Shown here in pieces: positions 1 through 10,453 of a stretch of 64,000 nucleotides of DNA (within the stretch, counting starts at the first letter, position 1; each line of letters begins with the position of its first letter). The stretch comes from Devosia lacusdianchii. GTDB lineage: Bacteria; Pseudomonadota; Alphaproteobacteria; Rhizobiales; Devosiaceae. The DNA lies in contig NZ_CP092483.1 in assembly GCF_022429625.1 (NCBI RefSeq), positions 3,162,001-3,226,000 of the forward strand, read 5' to 3'. The notes under the pieces were generated by a model. It did not search any database and had not been told where the DNA came from. It was given only the letters and a program-made list of their open reading frames with translations. The position numbers were made by a program, and so were the translations under genes.

Positions 1-729
1 GGCTTCGCCGGCTGGGGGAACTACCTCTACGTCATCGGCGATCCGAGCTTCACCCAATCCCTGATCAATACGCTGATCCTGGTCGGCGGGGTTCTGCTCA
101 TCACTGTCGTCGGTGGCATTTTCCTGGCACTGCTGATCGACCAGCCCATCTGGGGCCAGGGCATCCTTCGCATCATCGTCATCTCACCCTTCTTCGTCAT
201 GCCGCCGGTCGCGGCGCTGATCTGGAAGAATGGCTTCATGCATCCCGGCTACGGCATGCTCGGGCACCTGTGGAAGGCGTTTGGGCTGCAGCCGGTCGAC
301 TGGTTCAACCAGTATCCGTTGTTCTCGGTCATCGTCATCGTCGCCTGGCAGTGGCTGCCCTTTGCCACCCTGATTTTCCTCACCGCCCTGCAGTCGCTCT
401 CCGAGGAGCAGCGTGAGGCGGCCGAGATGGATGGCGCCAATGCCGTCAACCGCTTCTACTACATCATCCTGCCGCACATGGCCCGATCGGTGACCATAGT
501 CATCCTGATCCAGACCATCTTCCTGCTCGGCATCTTCGCGGAAATCCGCGTCACCACTGGAGGCGGCCCCGGCTATGCCTCCACCAACATCGCCTTCCTC
601 GTCTTCCGCACCGGCATCCTCTCCAACGACATCGGCGCCGGTTCGGCCGGTGGCGTGGTCGCCGTCATCATCGCCAACATCGTCGCATTCTTCCTGATGC
701 GCGCAGTGGGGAAGAACTTGGATGCGTGA
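1..729 (+). CDS. Sugar/polyol ABC transporter permease (5' partial)
   Basis: The reading frame is open from the first base, so the start lies outside the window; 242 codons are visible. The product is an inner-membrane permease of the binding-protein-dependent sugar family (MalF/SmoF type). It has several hydrophobic segments and the cytoplasmic EAA loop (EAAEMDG, then ILP) near codon 139, which docks on the ATPase. The following genes encode the partner permease, an MsmK/UgpC-type ATPase and a mannitol-2-dehydrogenase-like enzyme, so the substrate is probably a hexitol or pentitol (inference from context). The binding-protein gene must lie upstream, outside the window. Confidence 0.88.
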   Translation, partial: GFAGWGNYLYVIGDPSFTQSLINTLILVGGVLLITVVGGIFLALLIDQPIWGQGILRIIVISPFFVMPPVAALIWKNGFMHPGYGMLGHLWKAFGLQPVDWFNQYPLFSVIVIVAWQWLPFATLIFLTALQSLSEEQREAAEMDGANAVNRFYYIILPHMARSVTIVILIQTIFLLGIFAEIRVTTGGGPGYASTNIAFLVFRTGILSNDIGAGSAGGVVAVIIANIVAFFLMRAVGKNLDA

Positions 730-759
730 CCTTTCTCAAGACTGCGGGCTGCCCATCTT

Positions 760-887
760 CACCTCTCCCTTTGGGGGAGAGGTCGACCCTCTTGGGTCGG
801 GTGAGGGGGCCTTTCTCGAACTCGGTGGGCGGGTAAGGCCCCCTCACCCGTCGCTGCGCTCCGACCTCTCCCCCAAAGGGAGAGGTG
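760..887. repeat. Intergenic palindromic repeat, family A, between two permease genes
   Basis: A perfect 25-base inverted repeat (arms about 761-785 and 862-886) encloses a second inner inverted pair (gggtgagggggcc against ggccccctcaccc). Transcribed, it would fold into a long hairpin inside the operon mRNA. Related elements lie at 1775-1872, 26294-26434 and 38938-39050. This is the only content of the 192-base gap between the permease genes. Confidence 0.85.
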
Positions 888-921
888 TGGCTGCGCCTCT
901 TTCCGGCGTCAGGAGCTGACC

Positions 922-1752
922 ATGGCACGCAACGTTTCCACTGGCACCAAACTCGGCTTCACCATCGCTGCCTGGCTTGTCGCGTTGATCCTCTTCTCCC
1001 CCATCCTCTGGGTGCTCCTCACGGCCTTCAAGACCGAGTCCGAGGCCATCGCCAATACGCCGACCTTCTTCCCGCAGAATTTCACGCTCGAGAACTTCTC
1101 GGCGGTGCAGGACCGGTCCGACTACTTCAAGCACGCCATCAATTCGATCATCGTCTCGGTGGGCTCGACCCTGCTCGGCCTCGTCATCGCCATTCCCGCC
1201 GCCTGGTCCATGGCCTTCGCGCCATCGAAAAAGACCAAGGACATCCTGATGTGGATGCTCTCCACCAAGATGATGCCCGCCGTCGGCGTGCTCATCCCGA
1301 TCTACCTGATCTTCCGCGACCTACGCCTGCTCGACACCGTGCATGGCCTGACGCTGATCATGACGCTGATCAACCTGCCGATCATCATCTGGATGCTCTA
1401 TACCTACTTCAAGGAAATCCCCGTCGACATCCTCGAAGCCGCCCGCATGGATGGCGCCGAGCTCTGGAACGAGATCACTCACGTCCTCGTGCCGATGGCC
1501 GTGCCCGGCATAGCCTCGACGCTGCTGCTCAACGTCATCCTGGCCTGGAACGAAGCCTTCTGGACCATCACGCTGACCTCGGGCCGCGCCGGCACGCTCA
1601 CCGCCTTTATTTCATCCTTCTCGAGCCCGCAGGGTCTCTTCCTCGCCAAGCTCTCCGCCGCCTCGCTGCTGGCGATCGCCCCCATCCTGCTCATGGGCTG
1701 GTTCAGCCAGAAGCAGTTGGTGCGTGGTTTGACCTTCGGGGCCGTGAAATGA
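922..1752 (+). CDS. Sugar/polyol ABC transporter permease (SmoG/MalG type)
   Basis: Second inner-membrane permease of the polyol transporter, 276 aa, the normal length for the MalG/SmoG family. It begins with a short cytoplasmic arm and a membrane helix (about residues 14-36), and has further helices and an EAA loop (EAARMDG) near residue 172, the contact site for the ATPase. The ATG follows a ggagctgacc stretch that can act as ribosome binding site. It forms a heterodimer with the permease ending at 729 (family knowledge). The 192-base gap between the two holds a long palindromic repeat that may alter relative expression. Confidence 0.9.
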   Translation: MARNVSTGTKLGFTIAAWLVALILFSPILWVLLTAFKTESEAIANTPTFFPQNFTLENFSAVQDRSDYFKHAINSIIVSVGSTLLGLVIAIPAAWSMAFAPSKKTKDILMWMLSTKMMPAVGVLIPIYLIFRDLRLLDTVHGLTLIMTLINLPIIIWMLYTYFKEIPVDILEAARMDGAELWNEITHVLVPMAVPGIASTLLLNVILAWNEAFWTITLTSGRAGTLTAFISSFSSPQGLFLAKLSAASLLAIAPILLMGWFSQKQLVRGLTFGAVK

Positions 1753-1774
1753 TGGCCACGAATATATCAGTCGA

Positions 1775-1872
1775 GACCCTCCCCCTTTGTGGGGAGGGAT
1801 CAAGGGTGGGGGGTGGCTCCCATATCGGGGCTCTCCCACCCCCTCCCACCCTCCCTCATCAAGGGGGAGGTG
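1775..1872. repeat. Intergenic palindromic repeat, family A-like, before the ATPase gene
   Basis: Two short hairpin-forming arms of the type ccctcccc...ggggaggg (about 1777-1799 and 1849-1871) flank G/C-rich spacer sequence. It occupies most of the 173-base gap between the second permease gene and the ATPase gene and resembles the elements at 760-887 and 26294-26434 in composition and layout. Confidence 0.7.
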
Positions 1873-1925
1873 CCGCCCGGTGGGCACCGAACCATCCTGC
1901 CACGCTTAAGCAGAAGGACTAGAAA

Positions 1926-2930
<1,005 letters not shown>

Positions 2931-2948
2931 GCGCGATACATGGAGTAG

Positions 2949-3036
2949 ACCTCACCCTGAGCCTGTCGAAGGGCGAGGTCGTGGCAGACAAGTTTCAGCG
3001 AACCCGACTCGTGGTTCGACAGGCTCACCATGAGGT
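2949..3036. repeat. Intergenic inverted repeat, family B (gcctgtcgaa type)
   Basis: Left arm 2949-2970 and right arm 3015-3036 are inverted copies with two mismatches (acctcaccctgagcctgtcg against cgacaggctcaccatgaggt). The arms are of the widespread proteobacterial type built on gcctgtcgaa. It lies between the ATPase gene and the dehydrogenase gene, the third palindromic element inside this operon. Confidence 0.75.
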
Positions 3037-3065
3037 CTCATGGGCGCGCGTTAAGGACTAACACC

Positions 3066-4541
3066 ATGACCACCAAGCTCTCGGCCCAGGCTCTCGACTC
3101 CATCACCACCGCCTCCGTTCCCGCCTACGACCGAAGCGCCCTCACCGCCGGGATCGTCCATTTCGGCGTCGGCAACTTCCATCGCGCTCATCAGGCCGTC
3201 TACCTGGACGATCTGTTCGCCACCGGCGCCGGTCATGACTGGGCCCTTGTCGGCGCCGGCGTCCGCGATGCCGACGAAGCCATGCGCCAGAAGTTGATGG
3301 CGCAGGATTGGCTAACCACCGTGGTCGAGCAGGAAGCCGACGCGTCGAGCGCCCGCGTCACCGGTGCCATGATCGACTACCTGCGCCCCGGCGACGCGGC
3401 CACGGTCATCGCCCGCCTGTCCGACCCCGCCATCCGCATCGTCTCGCTGACCATTACCGAGGGCGGCTACTACATCGATCCCGCCAGCCAGAAATTCGAT
3501 CCTGGTCACCCCGACATCGCCTTCGACGCCGCCCATATGGCGGCGCCCAGAACGGCCTTCGGCCTCATCCTCGCCGGCCTCATCGCGCGCCGCGCCGCCG
3601 GCATCTTGCCCTTCACCGTCATGAGCTGCGACAATATCCCCGGCAACGGCCACGTGACGCAAAACGCCGTCATCGGCCTCGCCAATCTTGTTGACCCGGC
3701 CCTGGCCCAATGGGTCACTGACAACGTCGCCTTCCCCAACGGCATGGTCGACCGCATCACCCCGGCCACCTCGCCACGCGAGATCACCCTGCTCGCCGAC
3801 AATTTTGGCATTGAAGACAATTGGCCGGTCTTCTGCGAGAGCTTCAAGCAATGGGTGCTCGAAGACAATTTCCCCGCCGGCCGGCCGGCGCTGGAAAACG
3901 TCGGCGTGCAATTCGTCAAGGACGTCGCGCCCTACGAGCACATGAAGATCCGCATTCTCAATGGCGGCCACGCCACCATCGCCTATCCGGCGGGGCTGAT
4001 GGATATCCATTTCGTCCACGAGGCCATGCAGCACCCGCTCGTCGCCGCCTTCCTCACCAAGGTCGAGAACGACGAGATCATCCCCGTCGTGCCCCCCGTG
4101 CCCGATACCAATCTCGACGACTATTTCGCCCTCTGCCAGCGCCGCTTCGCCAATCCCAAGATCGGCGACACCGTCAGACGCCTTGCCCTCGACGGCTCTA
4201 ACCGCCAGCCCAAATTCATTATCCCGTCGGCGCTCGATCGGGTCACGTCTGGCCAATCCGTCACCGGCCTCGCCCTCGTCTCGGCGCTCTGGTGTCGCTA
4301 TTGCTACGGCACGACGGATTCCGGTGCCGTGATCGAGCCCAACGATCCAAGCTGGGACCGTCTCACCGCCCAATCAAAACTCGCCAAGGACGAGCCCAAG
4401 GCCTGGCTGGCCATGGTCGACATTTATGGCGACCTCGCCCGCAACCAGACCTTCATCATTGCCTTCACCCACGCGCTGACGACACTATGGTCCATCGGCA
4501 CCAAGGCGACGCTGGAACGGTATCTGGCGGATAGTTTGTAG
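3066..4541 (+). CDS. Mannitol 2-dehydrogenase family protein (polyol dehydrogenase)
   Basis: NAD-dependent long-chain polyol dehydrogenase, 491 aa, close to the 493 aa of Pseudomonas fluorescens mannitol 2-dehydrogenase. The catalytic cluster KIRILNGGH gives Lys294, Asn299 and His302, one residue off the known Lys295/Asn300/His303. An N-terminal Rossmann segment contains FGVGNFHRAHQ. Known members oxidise mannitol to fructose and arabinitol to xylulose; fructuronate and tagaturonate reductases share the fold, so substrate is not certain. The ABC transporter and pentulose kinase in the same operon favour a polyol. The start at 3066 follows aaggac at a proper distance; an in-frame ATG at 3030 lies in the repeat and was not chosen. 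Confidence 0.88.
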   Translation: MTTKLSAQALDSITTASVPAYDRSALTAGIVHFGVGNFHRAHQAVYLDDLFATGAGHDWALVGAGVRDADEAMRQKLMAQDWLTTVVEQEADASSARVTGAMIDYLRPGDAATVIARLSDPAIRIVSLTITEGGYYIDPASQKFDPGHPDIAFDAAHMAAPRTAFGLILAGLIARRAAGILPFTVMSCDNIPGNGHVTQNAVIGLANLVDPALAQWVTDNVAFPNGMVDRITPATSPREITLLADNFGIEDNWPVFCESFKQWVLEDNFPAGRPALENVGVQFVKDVAPYEHMKIRILNGGHATIAYPAGLMDIHFVHEAMQHPLVAAFLTKVENDEIIPVVPPVPDTNLDDYFALCQRRFANPKIGDTVRRLALDGSNRQPKFIIPSALDRVTSGQSVTGLALVSALWCRYCYGTTDSGAVIEPNDPSWDRLTAQSKLAKDEPKAWLAMVDIYGDLARNQTFIIAFTHALTTLWSIGTKATLERYLADSL

Positions 4542-4578
4542 CCATGGCTTGGGCAGTGGCCCGCCAAGCCCAACGGCG

Positions 4579-5262
4579 ATGACCCCAAACCTCATCATCT
4601 TCGATTGCGATGGCGTCCTGGTCGATAGCGAGCCCCTGGCCATGCGCGTCCTGCTTGCGGCCATCGCCGCCCAGGGCATCGAGGTCTCCGCCGAAACCGC
4701 CTATCGCGACTATCTCGGCCGCTCGCTCGCCTCGGTCTCGGCCAGCCTCATTGACAGCCATGGCATGCCGCTCGGCGACTCTGCCCTCAAGGCCATGCGC
4801 GGCGACCTCTATGCTCTTTACAGCAAGGAGCTGCGTGCCAGTCCCGGCCTGCCCGAAATACTGGCGCAGCTCGAAACGCCCTTCTGCGTGGCGTCCTCGT
4901 CCGCACCCGAGCGCATCCGCCTCAGCCTCGAACTCACCGGCCTCCTGCCCTGGTTCGGGGACCGAATCTATTCGGCAAGCATGGTCGAGAACGGCAAGCC
5001 GGCGCCCGACTTGTTTCTCTATGCCGCGGAGGCCATGCGGGTCGCACCCAACCGCTGTCTCGTCATCGAAGACAGCCCTGCCGGCATCACAGCGGCAAGG
5101 CGCGCCGGCATGGCGGTTTTCGGCTATCTTGGCGGCAGCCACGTCGCCGCGAGCGGCCTGCGCGCCGCCATCGAAACGCTCGAACCCGATTGCATTTTCG
5201 ACGATATGCACGCCTTGCCCGATCTAGTAAGGTCGCCGCGAACGGATAAGAAGGCGCTCTAG
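4579..5262 (+). CDS. HAD-superfamily phosphatase (subfamily IA)
   Basis: Cytoplasmic haloacid-dehalogenase-type hydrolase, 227 aa. Motif I is DCDGVLVDSE with nucleophile Asp9 and Asp11, the loop-2 serine lies in VASSSAPERI, the conserved Lys in NGKPAPDLF and the Mg-binding motif IEDSPAG follows. A helical cap sits between motifs I and II, as in beta-phosphoglucomutase and sugar-phosphate phosphatases. Sited between the polyol dehydrogenase and the pentulose kinase, it probably removes phosphate from a sugar phosphate made or misused in this pathway (inference). An upstream TTG at 4549 is open in frame, but the ATG at 4579 directly precedes the conserved first strand. Confidence 0.88.
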   Translation: MTPNLIIFDCDGVLVDSEPLAMRVLLAAIAAQGIEVSAETAYRDYLGRSLASVSASLIDSHGMPLGDSALKAMRGDLYALYSKELRASPGLPEILAQLETPFCVASSSAPERIRLSLELTGLLPWFGDRIYSASMVENGKPAPDLFLYAAEAMRVAPNRCLVIEDSPAGITAARRAGMAVFGYLGGSHVAASGLRAAIETLEPDCIFDDMHALPDLVRSPRTDKKAL

Positions 5263-5264
5263 GT

Positions 5265-6851
5265 TTGACGCAAAGCCTCCTCGTGGCAGTGGATGTTGGC
5301 ACGGGGAGTGCCCGGGCGGGAGTGTTGACGCCGCAAGGAGCGCTGCTGGGTCGCGCCGAGCATCCGATCGCGATGAACCGAACCGACGCCAATCACGCCG
5401 AGCACGATAGCGGGCAAATCTGGCAGGCCGTCTGCACCGCCGTGCGCGACGCCATGACTTTTGCCGGCGCCCGGCCCGAGCAGGTTGTCGGCCTCGGTTT
5501 CGACGCCACCTGCTCGCTGGTCGTGCGCGATAGCAACGGCCAGCCGGTGACGGTTTCCACCAATGGCGAGGACCGCTGGGATACCCTGGTCTGGCTCGAT
5601 CACCGCGCCCTTGCCGAAGCCGACGAATGCACCCGGACCGGGCACGCCGTACTCAATTATGCCGGGGGCGTCATGTCGCCGGAAATGGAAGTGCCCAAGC
5701 TCATGTGGCTCAAGCGCCGCATGCCCAGGAGTTGGGGTCGCGCCGGCATGATGTTCGACCTGGCGGACTTCCTGTCGTGGAAAGCCACCGGCTCGCTGGC
5801 CCGCTCGCAATCGACGCTCACCTGCAAATGGACCTACCTCGCCCATACCATGCCCGGCTGGCAGGCCGACTTCCTGGCGCGGGTCGGGCTCGATGACCTC
5901 ATCGACAAGGCCGCCCTGCCGAACGTGGCCAGCCCCGTCGGCGCCGACCTTGGCGTCCTGACCAAAGAGGCCGCGGACGAACTGGGCCTCACCACCCAAT
6001 GCCATGTCGGCGCTGGCCTGATCGATGCCCATGCCGGCGCGCTGGGGGTGCTCGGCGCCTTTACCAGCGACGTTGGCACCATCGACCGGCACCTCGCCCT
6101 CATCGCCGGCACGTCGAGCTGTGTCATGGCACTCTCCGCCGAGGAACGCCCGACATCGGGCGTGTGGGGCCCGTACTTCGGCGCCGTCATTCCCGGCGCA
6201 TGGCTCAACGAAGGGGGCCAGTCGGCCACCGGCGCCCTGCTCGATCACATCATTCGCTGGCACGGCGCCGGTGGCGATCCGACACCCGAGATGCATCGCG
6301 CCATCGCTGCCCGCATTCTGGAATTGCGGACGCAGGAAGGTCTGGCACTGGCCGACCGCCTCCACGTCCTGCCCGATTTTCACGGCAATCGCTCCCCGCT
6401 CGGCGATCCTTTTGCTCTGGGCGTCATCTCCGGCCTGACGCTCGACAGCGATTTCGACTCCCTCTGTCGCCTCTATTGGCGCACCTGCGTCTCGATCGCG
6501 CTGGGCGTTCGCCACATCCTCGAAACCCTCAACACCCTCGGCTACGCCATCGATACACTGCACGTCACGGGCGGCCACACCAAGAATGCCGTGCTGATGG
6601 GGCTCTACGCCGATGCCACCGGCTGCACGGTGGTCGAGTCCTCGGCCAAGGACGCGACCCTCCTCGGCATGGCTATGGTCGCCGCCACCGCTGCCGGCCT
6701 CCACCCCAGCCTCGATGCTGCCTGCGTCGCCATGCGACAAGGCGGCCGCGAACGCGCGCCCGACCCCGCCGCACGCGCCCAGTTCGACAAGGACTACCGG
6801 ATTTTTCTGGAAATGCTGCGGCAGCGCCAAGCCATCGACGCGATGGTGTGA
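5265..6851 (+). CDS. FGGY-family pentulose kinase (ribulokinase/xylulokinase-like)
   Basis: Sugar kinase of the FGGY family, 528 aa, cytoplasmic. The N-terminal phosphate motif DVGTGSARAG is at residues 9-18, GFDATCSLV near 80 is characteristic of the pentulose-kinase branch that includes D-ribulokinases, and AGTSSCVMAL and TGGHTKNAVL mark the C-terminal ATP-binding domain. It would phosphorylate the ketopentose made by the polyol dehydrogenase three genes upstream, feeding the pentose phosphate pathway (inference). The start is a TTG two bases after the HAD stop codon; aagaagg upstream can serve as ribosome binding site. A GTG at 5283 is a possible alternative but would remove the first strand. 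Confidence 0.87.
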   Translation: MTQSLLVAVDVGTGSARAGVLTPQGALLGRAEHPIAMNRTDANHAEHDSGQIWQAVCTAVRDAMTFAGARPEQVVGLGFDATCSLVVRDSNGQPVTVSTNGEDRWDTLVWLDHRALAEADECTRTGHAVLNYAGGVMSPEMEVPKLMWLKRRMPRSWGRAGMMFDLADFLSWKATGSLARSQSTLTCKWTYLAHTMPGWQADFLARVGLDDLIDKAALPNVASPVGADLGVLTKEAADELGLTTQCHVGAGLIDAHAGALGVLGAFTSDVGTIDRHLALIAGTSSCVMALSAEERPTSGVWGPYFGAVIPGAWLNEGGQSATGALLDHIIRWHGAGGDPTPEMHRAIAARILELRTQEGLALADRLHVLPDFHGNRSPLGDPFALGVISGLTLDSDFDSLCRLYWRTCVSIALGVRHILETLNTLGYAIDTLHVTGGHTKNAVLMGLYADATGCTVVESSAKDATLLGMAMVAATAAGLHPSLDAACVAMRQGGRERAPDPAARAQFDKDYRIFLEMLRQRQAIDAMV

Positions 6852-6916
6852 CCCTTTCTCGCCCCTCCGCCCCCGGGGGAGGTTGTTGCATAGCCGCCGG
6901 GGCCTTCCCACCCACT

Positions 6917-7008
6917 GATCGTCACGCTCGGTCTTGACCCGAGGGCTCTACACTTGCTGCACCCTCGGTAAGTACAGACCCCTCGGGTCAAGCCCGAGGG
7001 TGACGATC
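6917..7008. repeat. Intergenic palindromic repeat, family C (gatcgtcaccctc), copy 1
   Basis: An element of about 92 bases begins with gatcgtcac and ends with gtgacgatc; the arms (gtcttgacccgaggg and ccctcgggtcaagccc) can pair into a long stem. Near-identical copies are at 44802-44892 and 58066-58155, the same length to within a few bases. It fills most of the gap between the polyol operon and the transglutaminase cluster; nothing else is recognisable in 6852-7098. Confidence 0.85.
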
Positions 7009-7098
7009 GAGTTCATCCGCCTAGCCGCCGCCTGCAATCCCCGCTAAGCTCTTTATCGGGAAGTCAAATTCGTGGCCTGAAGCGAGCGACCTGAACGC

Positions 7099-10000
7099 AT
7101 GTCGATCAAAGCCGCCGTCTATCATCTGACACACTACAAATATGACCGGCCGGTCTATCTGCAGCCCCAGATCATCCGTCTGCAACCGGCGCCGCATTCC
7201 AAGACCAAGGTGCTGAGCTATTCGCTCAAGGTTTCGCCCTCGCTGCACTTCGTCAACGTGCAGCAGGACCCTTATGGCAATTTCCTGACGCGCTTCGTCT
7301 TCCCCGAGCCGGTGACCGAGCTCAAGATCGAGGTCGACCTCGTCGCCGACATGACGGTCTACAACCCCTTCGACTTCTTCGTTGAAGAAAGCGCCGAAAC
7401 CTTCCCGTTCGAGTATCCCGAGGATATCCGCGCCGATCTCTCCATCTACATGCAGCCCGAACCTGTTGGTCCCTTGCTGCAGAAATTCCTCGACGGCATC
7501 GACAGATCACCGGTCAACACTGTGAATTTCGTCACCGCTATCAACGCCTCCATCCAGCAGCACATCGCCTATATCGTTCGAATGGAGACCGGTGTCTGGA
7601 CACCCGAGGAAACCCTGGGGAACGCGAAGGGCTCCTGCCGCGACTCCAGCTGGCTGCTGGTGCAAACCCTGCGCAATCTCGGCTTTGCCGCCCGCTTCGT
7701 CTCCGGGTACCTGATTCAGCTCAAGCCCGATCTCGTCTCGCTCGACGGCCCCGCCGGCACCGACCACGATTTCACCGATCTCCACGCCTGGTGCGAAGTC
7801 TATCTTCCTGGCGCCGGCTGGGTCGGCCTCGATCCCACCTCGGGCCTGCTGACCGGCGAAAGCCACGTGCCGTTGGCAGCGACTCCGCATTTCCGCAACG
7901 CCGCGCCGATCTCCGGCTTTGCTTCCTACGCCGAGGTCGACTTCGCCTTCGATATGCGGGTGGATCGCGTTGCCGAGCATCCGCGCATCACCAGGCCGTT
8001 CTCCGATGCTAGCTGGGACGAGCTCAACGCGCTCGGCAAGCAGGTCGACAAGGTGCTCGCCGAAAACGACGTTCGCCTGACCATGGGTGGCGAGCCGACC
8101 TTTGTTTCCATTGATGATTTCGAAGCCGACGAGTGGAATACCGGCGCTGTCGGCCCGACCAAGCGCGTGCTGGCGGACGACCTGATCCGCCGTCTGCGCG
8201 AGCGTTTTGCGCCCAATGGGATGCTGCATTACGGCCAAGGCAAGTGGTATCCCGGCGAAACCCTGCCGCGCTGGACCTTCTCGCTCTACTGGCGACTCGA
8301 CGGCAAACCGGTCTGGACCGACGAAAAGCTGATCGCCCGCGAAGGCGTCAAGACGGCAGCAAGCCACCAGCATGCTCGCGATTTTCTTGCAGCCTTCTCT
8401 CGCAATCTGGGCCTGACGGGCGAAACGATCGCCGAGGCCTACGAGGACCCCGGCGAGTGGCTGCTCAAGGAGGCCAATCTTCCGGAAAACGTCGACCCCG
8501 CCAATTCCGAATTGGCCGATCCCGAAGCTCGCTCCCGCATCGCCAAGGTGTTCGAGCGTGGCCTGACCAATCCCACCGGCTACGTGCTTCCGGTGCAACG
8601 TTGGAACGCCGCCGCGTCGAGCCCCTGGCTCACCGAGAAATGGAAGACCCGTCGCGGTAAGCTCTTTCTCGCGCCCGGCGACAGCCCCGCCGGCTATCGC
8701 CTGCCGCTGAGTTCGCTCAAGCACATCAAGCCGACCGAATACCCCCATGTCGTGGCGATGGACCCCGGTGCACCGCGCGGTCCTCTGCCCGATCCGGAGG
8801 AAATCCTCGTCCGCCAGAAGACCGGTCTCGAGGCTGATCCGCGGGCGCAGGCCACCTCGTCCTTCACTGCCGCCAGCGAGCAACAGGACCGGACCGAGCA
8901 GGAAATCAGCGAGATTGAAGGTGAGGTGCGCACCGCCGTGACCGCCGAAATCCGCGATCACCGCCTATGTGTGTTCCTGCCGCCGGTGGAAAAGCTGGAA
9001 GACTATCTCGAACTCGTCGCCGCCACCGAGGCGGCCGCTAAGGAGATCGGCCAGCCGGTTCATCTTGAGGGCTATGCCCCGCCGCACGATCCGCGTCTCA
9101 ACGTCATTCGCGTCGCGCCCGATCCTGGAGTCATCGAGGTCAATATTCACCCGGCATCGAGCTGGGACGATTGCGTCGCCACCACCACGGCGATCTACGA
9201 AGAAGCCCGCCTGTCGCGCCTCGGCGCCGACAAGTTCATGATCGACGGTCGCCATACCGGCACCGGCGGTGGCAATCACGTCGTGGTCGGCGGCGCCACG
9301 CCGCATGACAGTCCGTTCCTGCGCCGGCCCGACCTGCTCAAGTCGCTGGTGCTGCACTGGCAGCGCCACCCCGCGATGAGCTATCTGTTTTCGGGCCTGT
9401 TCATCGGGCCGACCAGCCAAGCACCCCGCTTCGACGAGGCCCGCCACGACAGCCTCTACGAACTCGAAATCGCCATGGCCCAGGTGCCGCACCCGCAGTC
9501 GGGTCAGCCGGCGCCGCTGCCGTGGCTGGTCGATCGCCTGTTCCGCAATCTGCTCGTCGACGTCACCGGCAATACCCACCGCTCCGAAATCTGCATCGAC
9601 AAGCTCTACTCTCCCGATGGTCCAACTGGCCGTTTGGGTCTGGTTGAGTTCCGCGGCTTCGAAATGCCGCCTAATGCCCGCATGTCGCTCGCGCAACAGG
9701 TTCTCATCCGCGCTCTGATTGCCCGCTACTGGGCCGATCCCGCAGAAGGCAGCTTCGCGCGGTGGGGCACGACGCTGCATGATCGTTTCATGCTGCCGCA
9801 TTATGTCTGGCAGGACTTCCTCGACGTCGTCGGCGATCTCGACCGCCACGGCTTCAAGGTCGACCCCGCCTGGTTCACGGCCCAGCTCGAATTCCGCTTC
9901 CCGTTCTGCGGCGAAGTTGAATATGACGGCGTGCGTCTTGAGCTGCGCCAGGCACTCGAGCCTTGGCACGTCATGGGCGAACAGGGCGCCATTGGCGGCA

Positions 10001-10449
10001 CTGTGCGGTTCGTCGATAGCTCCGTCGAACGCCTCCAAGTCAAGCTCGAAGGCATCAATCCCGAACGCTACGCCGTGACCTGCAATCAGCGTCCGGTGCC
10101 GCTGCGAACGACCGATCAGGCCGGCACCGCCGTCGCCGGCGTACGCTACAAGGCTTGGCAACCCGCGTCGGGCCTGCATCCAACGCTGCCCGTCAACACG
10201 CCGCTGGTCTTCGATATCTACGATCGTTGGACTCAGCGCCCGGTTGGCGGCTGTGTCTACCACGTCGCCCATCCCGGCGGCCGCAATTACGAGACCTTCC
10301 CGGTCAACGGCAACGAGGCCGAAGCCCGGCGCCTCGCCCGTTTTGTTCCCCAGAACTATTCGACCGGCGGCTTCAGCCTGCGCGAGGAAAAGCCTGCGGA
10401 CGAGTTCCCGCTGACGCTTGACCTCCGTCGTCCGCCGCGCTTCTGGTAG
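7099..10449 (+). CDS. Transglutaminase-like protein fused to DUF2126 (putative amidoligase)
   Basis: A very large protein, 1116 aa. Residues 1-90 form the bacterial transglutaminase N-terminal beta domain. The papain-like transglutaminase core has the triad Cys180 (KGSCRDSSW), His229 (DLHAWCEV) and Asp245 (GLDPTSG). From about residue 300 to the end lies DUF2126, annotated in Pfam as a putative amidoligase, with motifs EVNIHP near 680, TGGGNHVVVGG near 723 and EFRGFEMPP near 850. There is no signal peptide, so it is probably cytoplasmic. The next gene starts 4 bases after the stop and encodes an ATP-grasp/alpha-E protein, followed by another transglutaminase. The cluster is predicted to make or cut peptide or amide bonds; the substrate is unknown. 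Confidence 0.88.
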   Translation: MSIKAAVYHLTHYKYDRPVYLQPQIIRLQPAPHSKTKVLSYSLKVSPSLHFVNVQQDPYGNFLTRFVFPEPVTELKIEVDLVADMTVYNPFDFFVEESAETFPFEYPEDIRADLSIYMQPEPVGPLLQKFLDGIDRSPVNTVNFVTAINASIQQHIAYIVRMETGVWTPEETLGNAKGSCRDSSWLLVQTLRNLGFAARFVSGYLIQLKPDLVSLDGPAGTDHDFTDLHAWCEVYLPGAGWVGLDPTSGLLTGESHVPLAATPHFRNAAPISGFASYAEVDFAFDMRVDRVAEHPRITRPFSDASWDELNALGKQVDKVLAENDVRLTMGGEPTFVSIDDFEADEWNTGAVGPTKRVLADDLIRRLRERFAPNGMLHYGQGKWYPGETLPRWTFSLYWRLDGKPVWTDEKLIAREGVKTAASHQHARDFLAAFSRNLGLTGETIAEAYEDPGEWLLKEANLPENVDPANSELADPEARSRIAKVFERGLTNPTGYVLPVQRWNAAASSPWLTEKWKTRRGKLFLAPGDSPAGYRLPLSSLKHIKPTEYPHVVAMDPGAPRGPLPDPEEILVRQKTGLEADPRAQATSSFTAASEQQDRTEQEISEIEGEVRTAVTAEIRDHRLCVFLPPVEKLEDYLELVAATEAAAKEIGQPVHLEGYAPPHDPRLNVIRVAPDPGVIEVNIHPASSWDDCVATTTAIYEEARLSRLGADKFMIDGRHTGTGGGNHVVVGGATPHDSPFLRRPDLLKSLVLHWQRHPAMSYLFSGLFIGPTSQAPRFDEARHDSLYELEIAMAQVPHPQSGQPAPLPWLVDRLFRNLLVDVTGNTHRSEICIDKLYSPDGPTGRLGLVEFRGFEMPPNARMSLAQQVLIRALIARYWADPAEGSFARWGTTLHDRFMLPHYVWQDFLDVVGDLDRHGFKVDPAWFTAQLEFRFPFCGEVEYDGVRLELRQALEPWHVMGEQGAIGGTVRFVDSSVERLQVKLEGINPERYAVTCNQRPVPLRTTDQAGTAVAGVRYKAWQPASGLHPTLPVNTPLVFDIYDRWTQRPVGGCVYHVAHPGGRNYETFPVNGNEAEARRLARFVPQNYSTGGFSLREEKPADEFPLTLDLRRPPRFW

Positions 10450-10453
10450 CCGC

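Noticed and set aside
885..1922. 345-codon plus-strand frame overlapping the second permease
   Set aside because: Arg/His/Pro-rich out-of-frame shadow of the permease at 922-1752 and it runs through a repeat.
3066..4541. Fructuronate reductase (UxuB) as the primary call
   Set aside because: Same family and uxuA is in the window, but the gene lies 32 kb away inside a polyol ABC operon and its residue spacing matches mannitol 2-dehydrogenase; kept only as an alternative.
5259..6911. Long minus-strand open frame (550 codons) opposite the pentulose kinase
   Set aside because: GC-rich third-position bias opens this frame; its composition (Gly/Ala/Glu/His rich, no motifs) is that of a shadow and the plus-strand kinase has clear family motifs.
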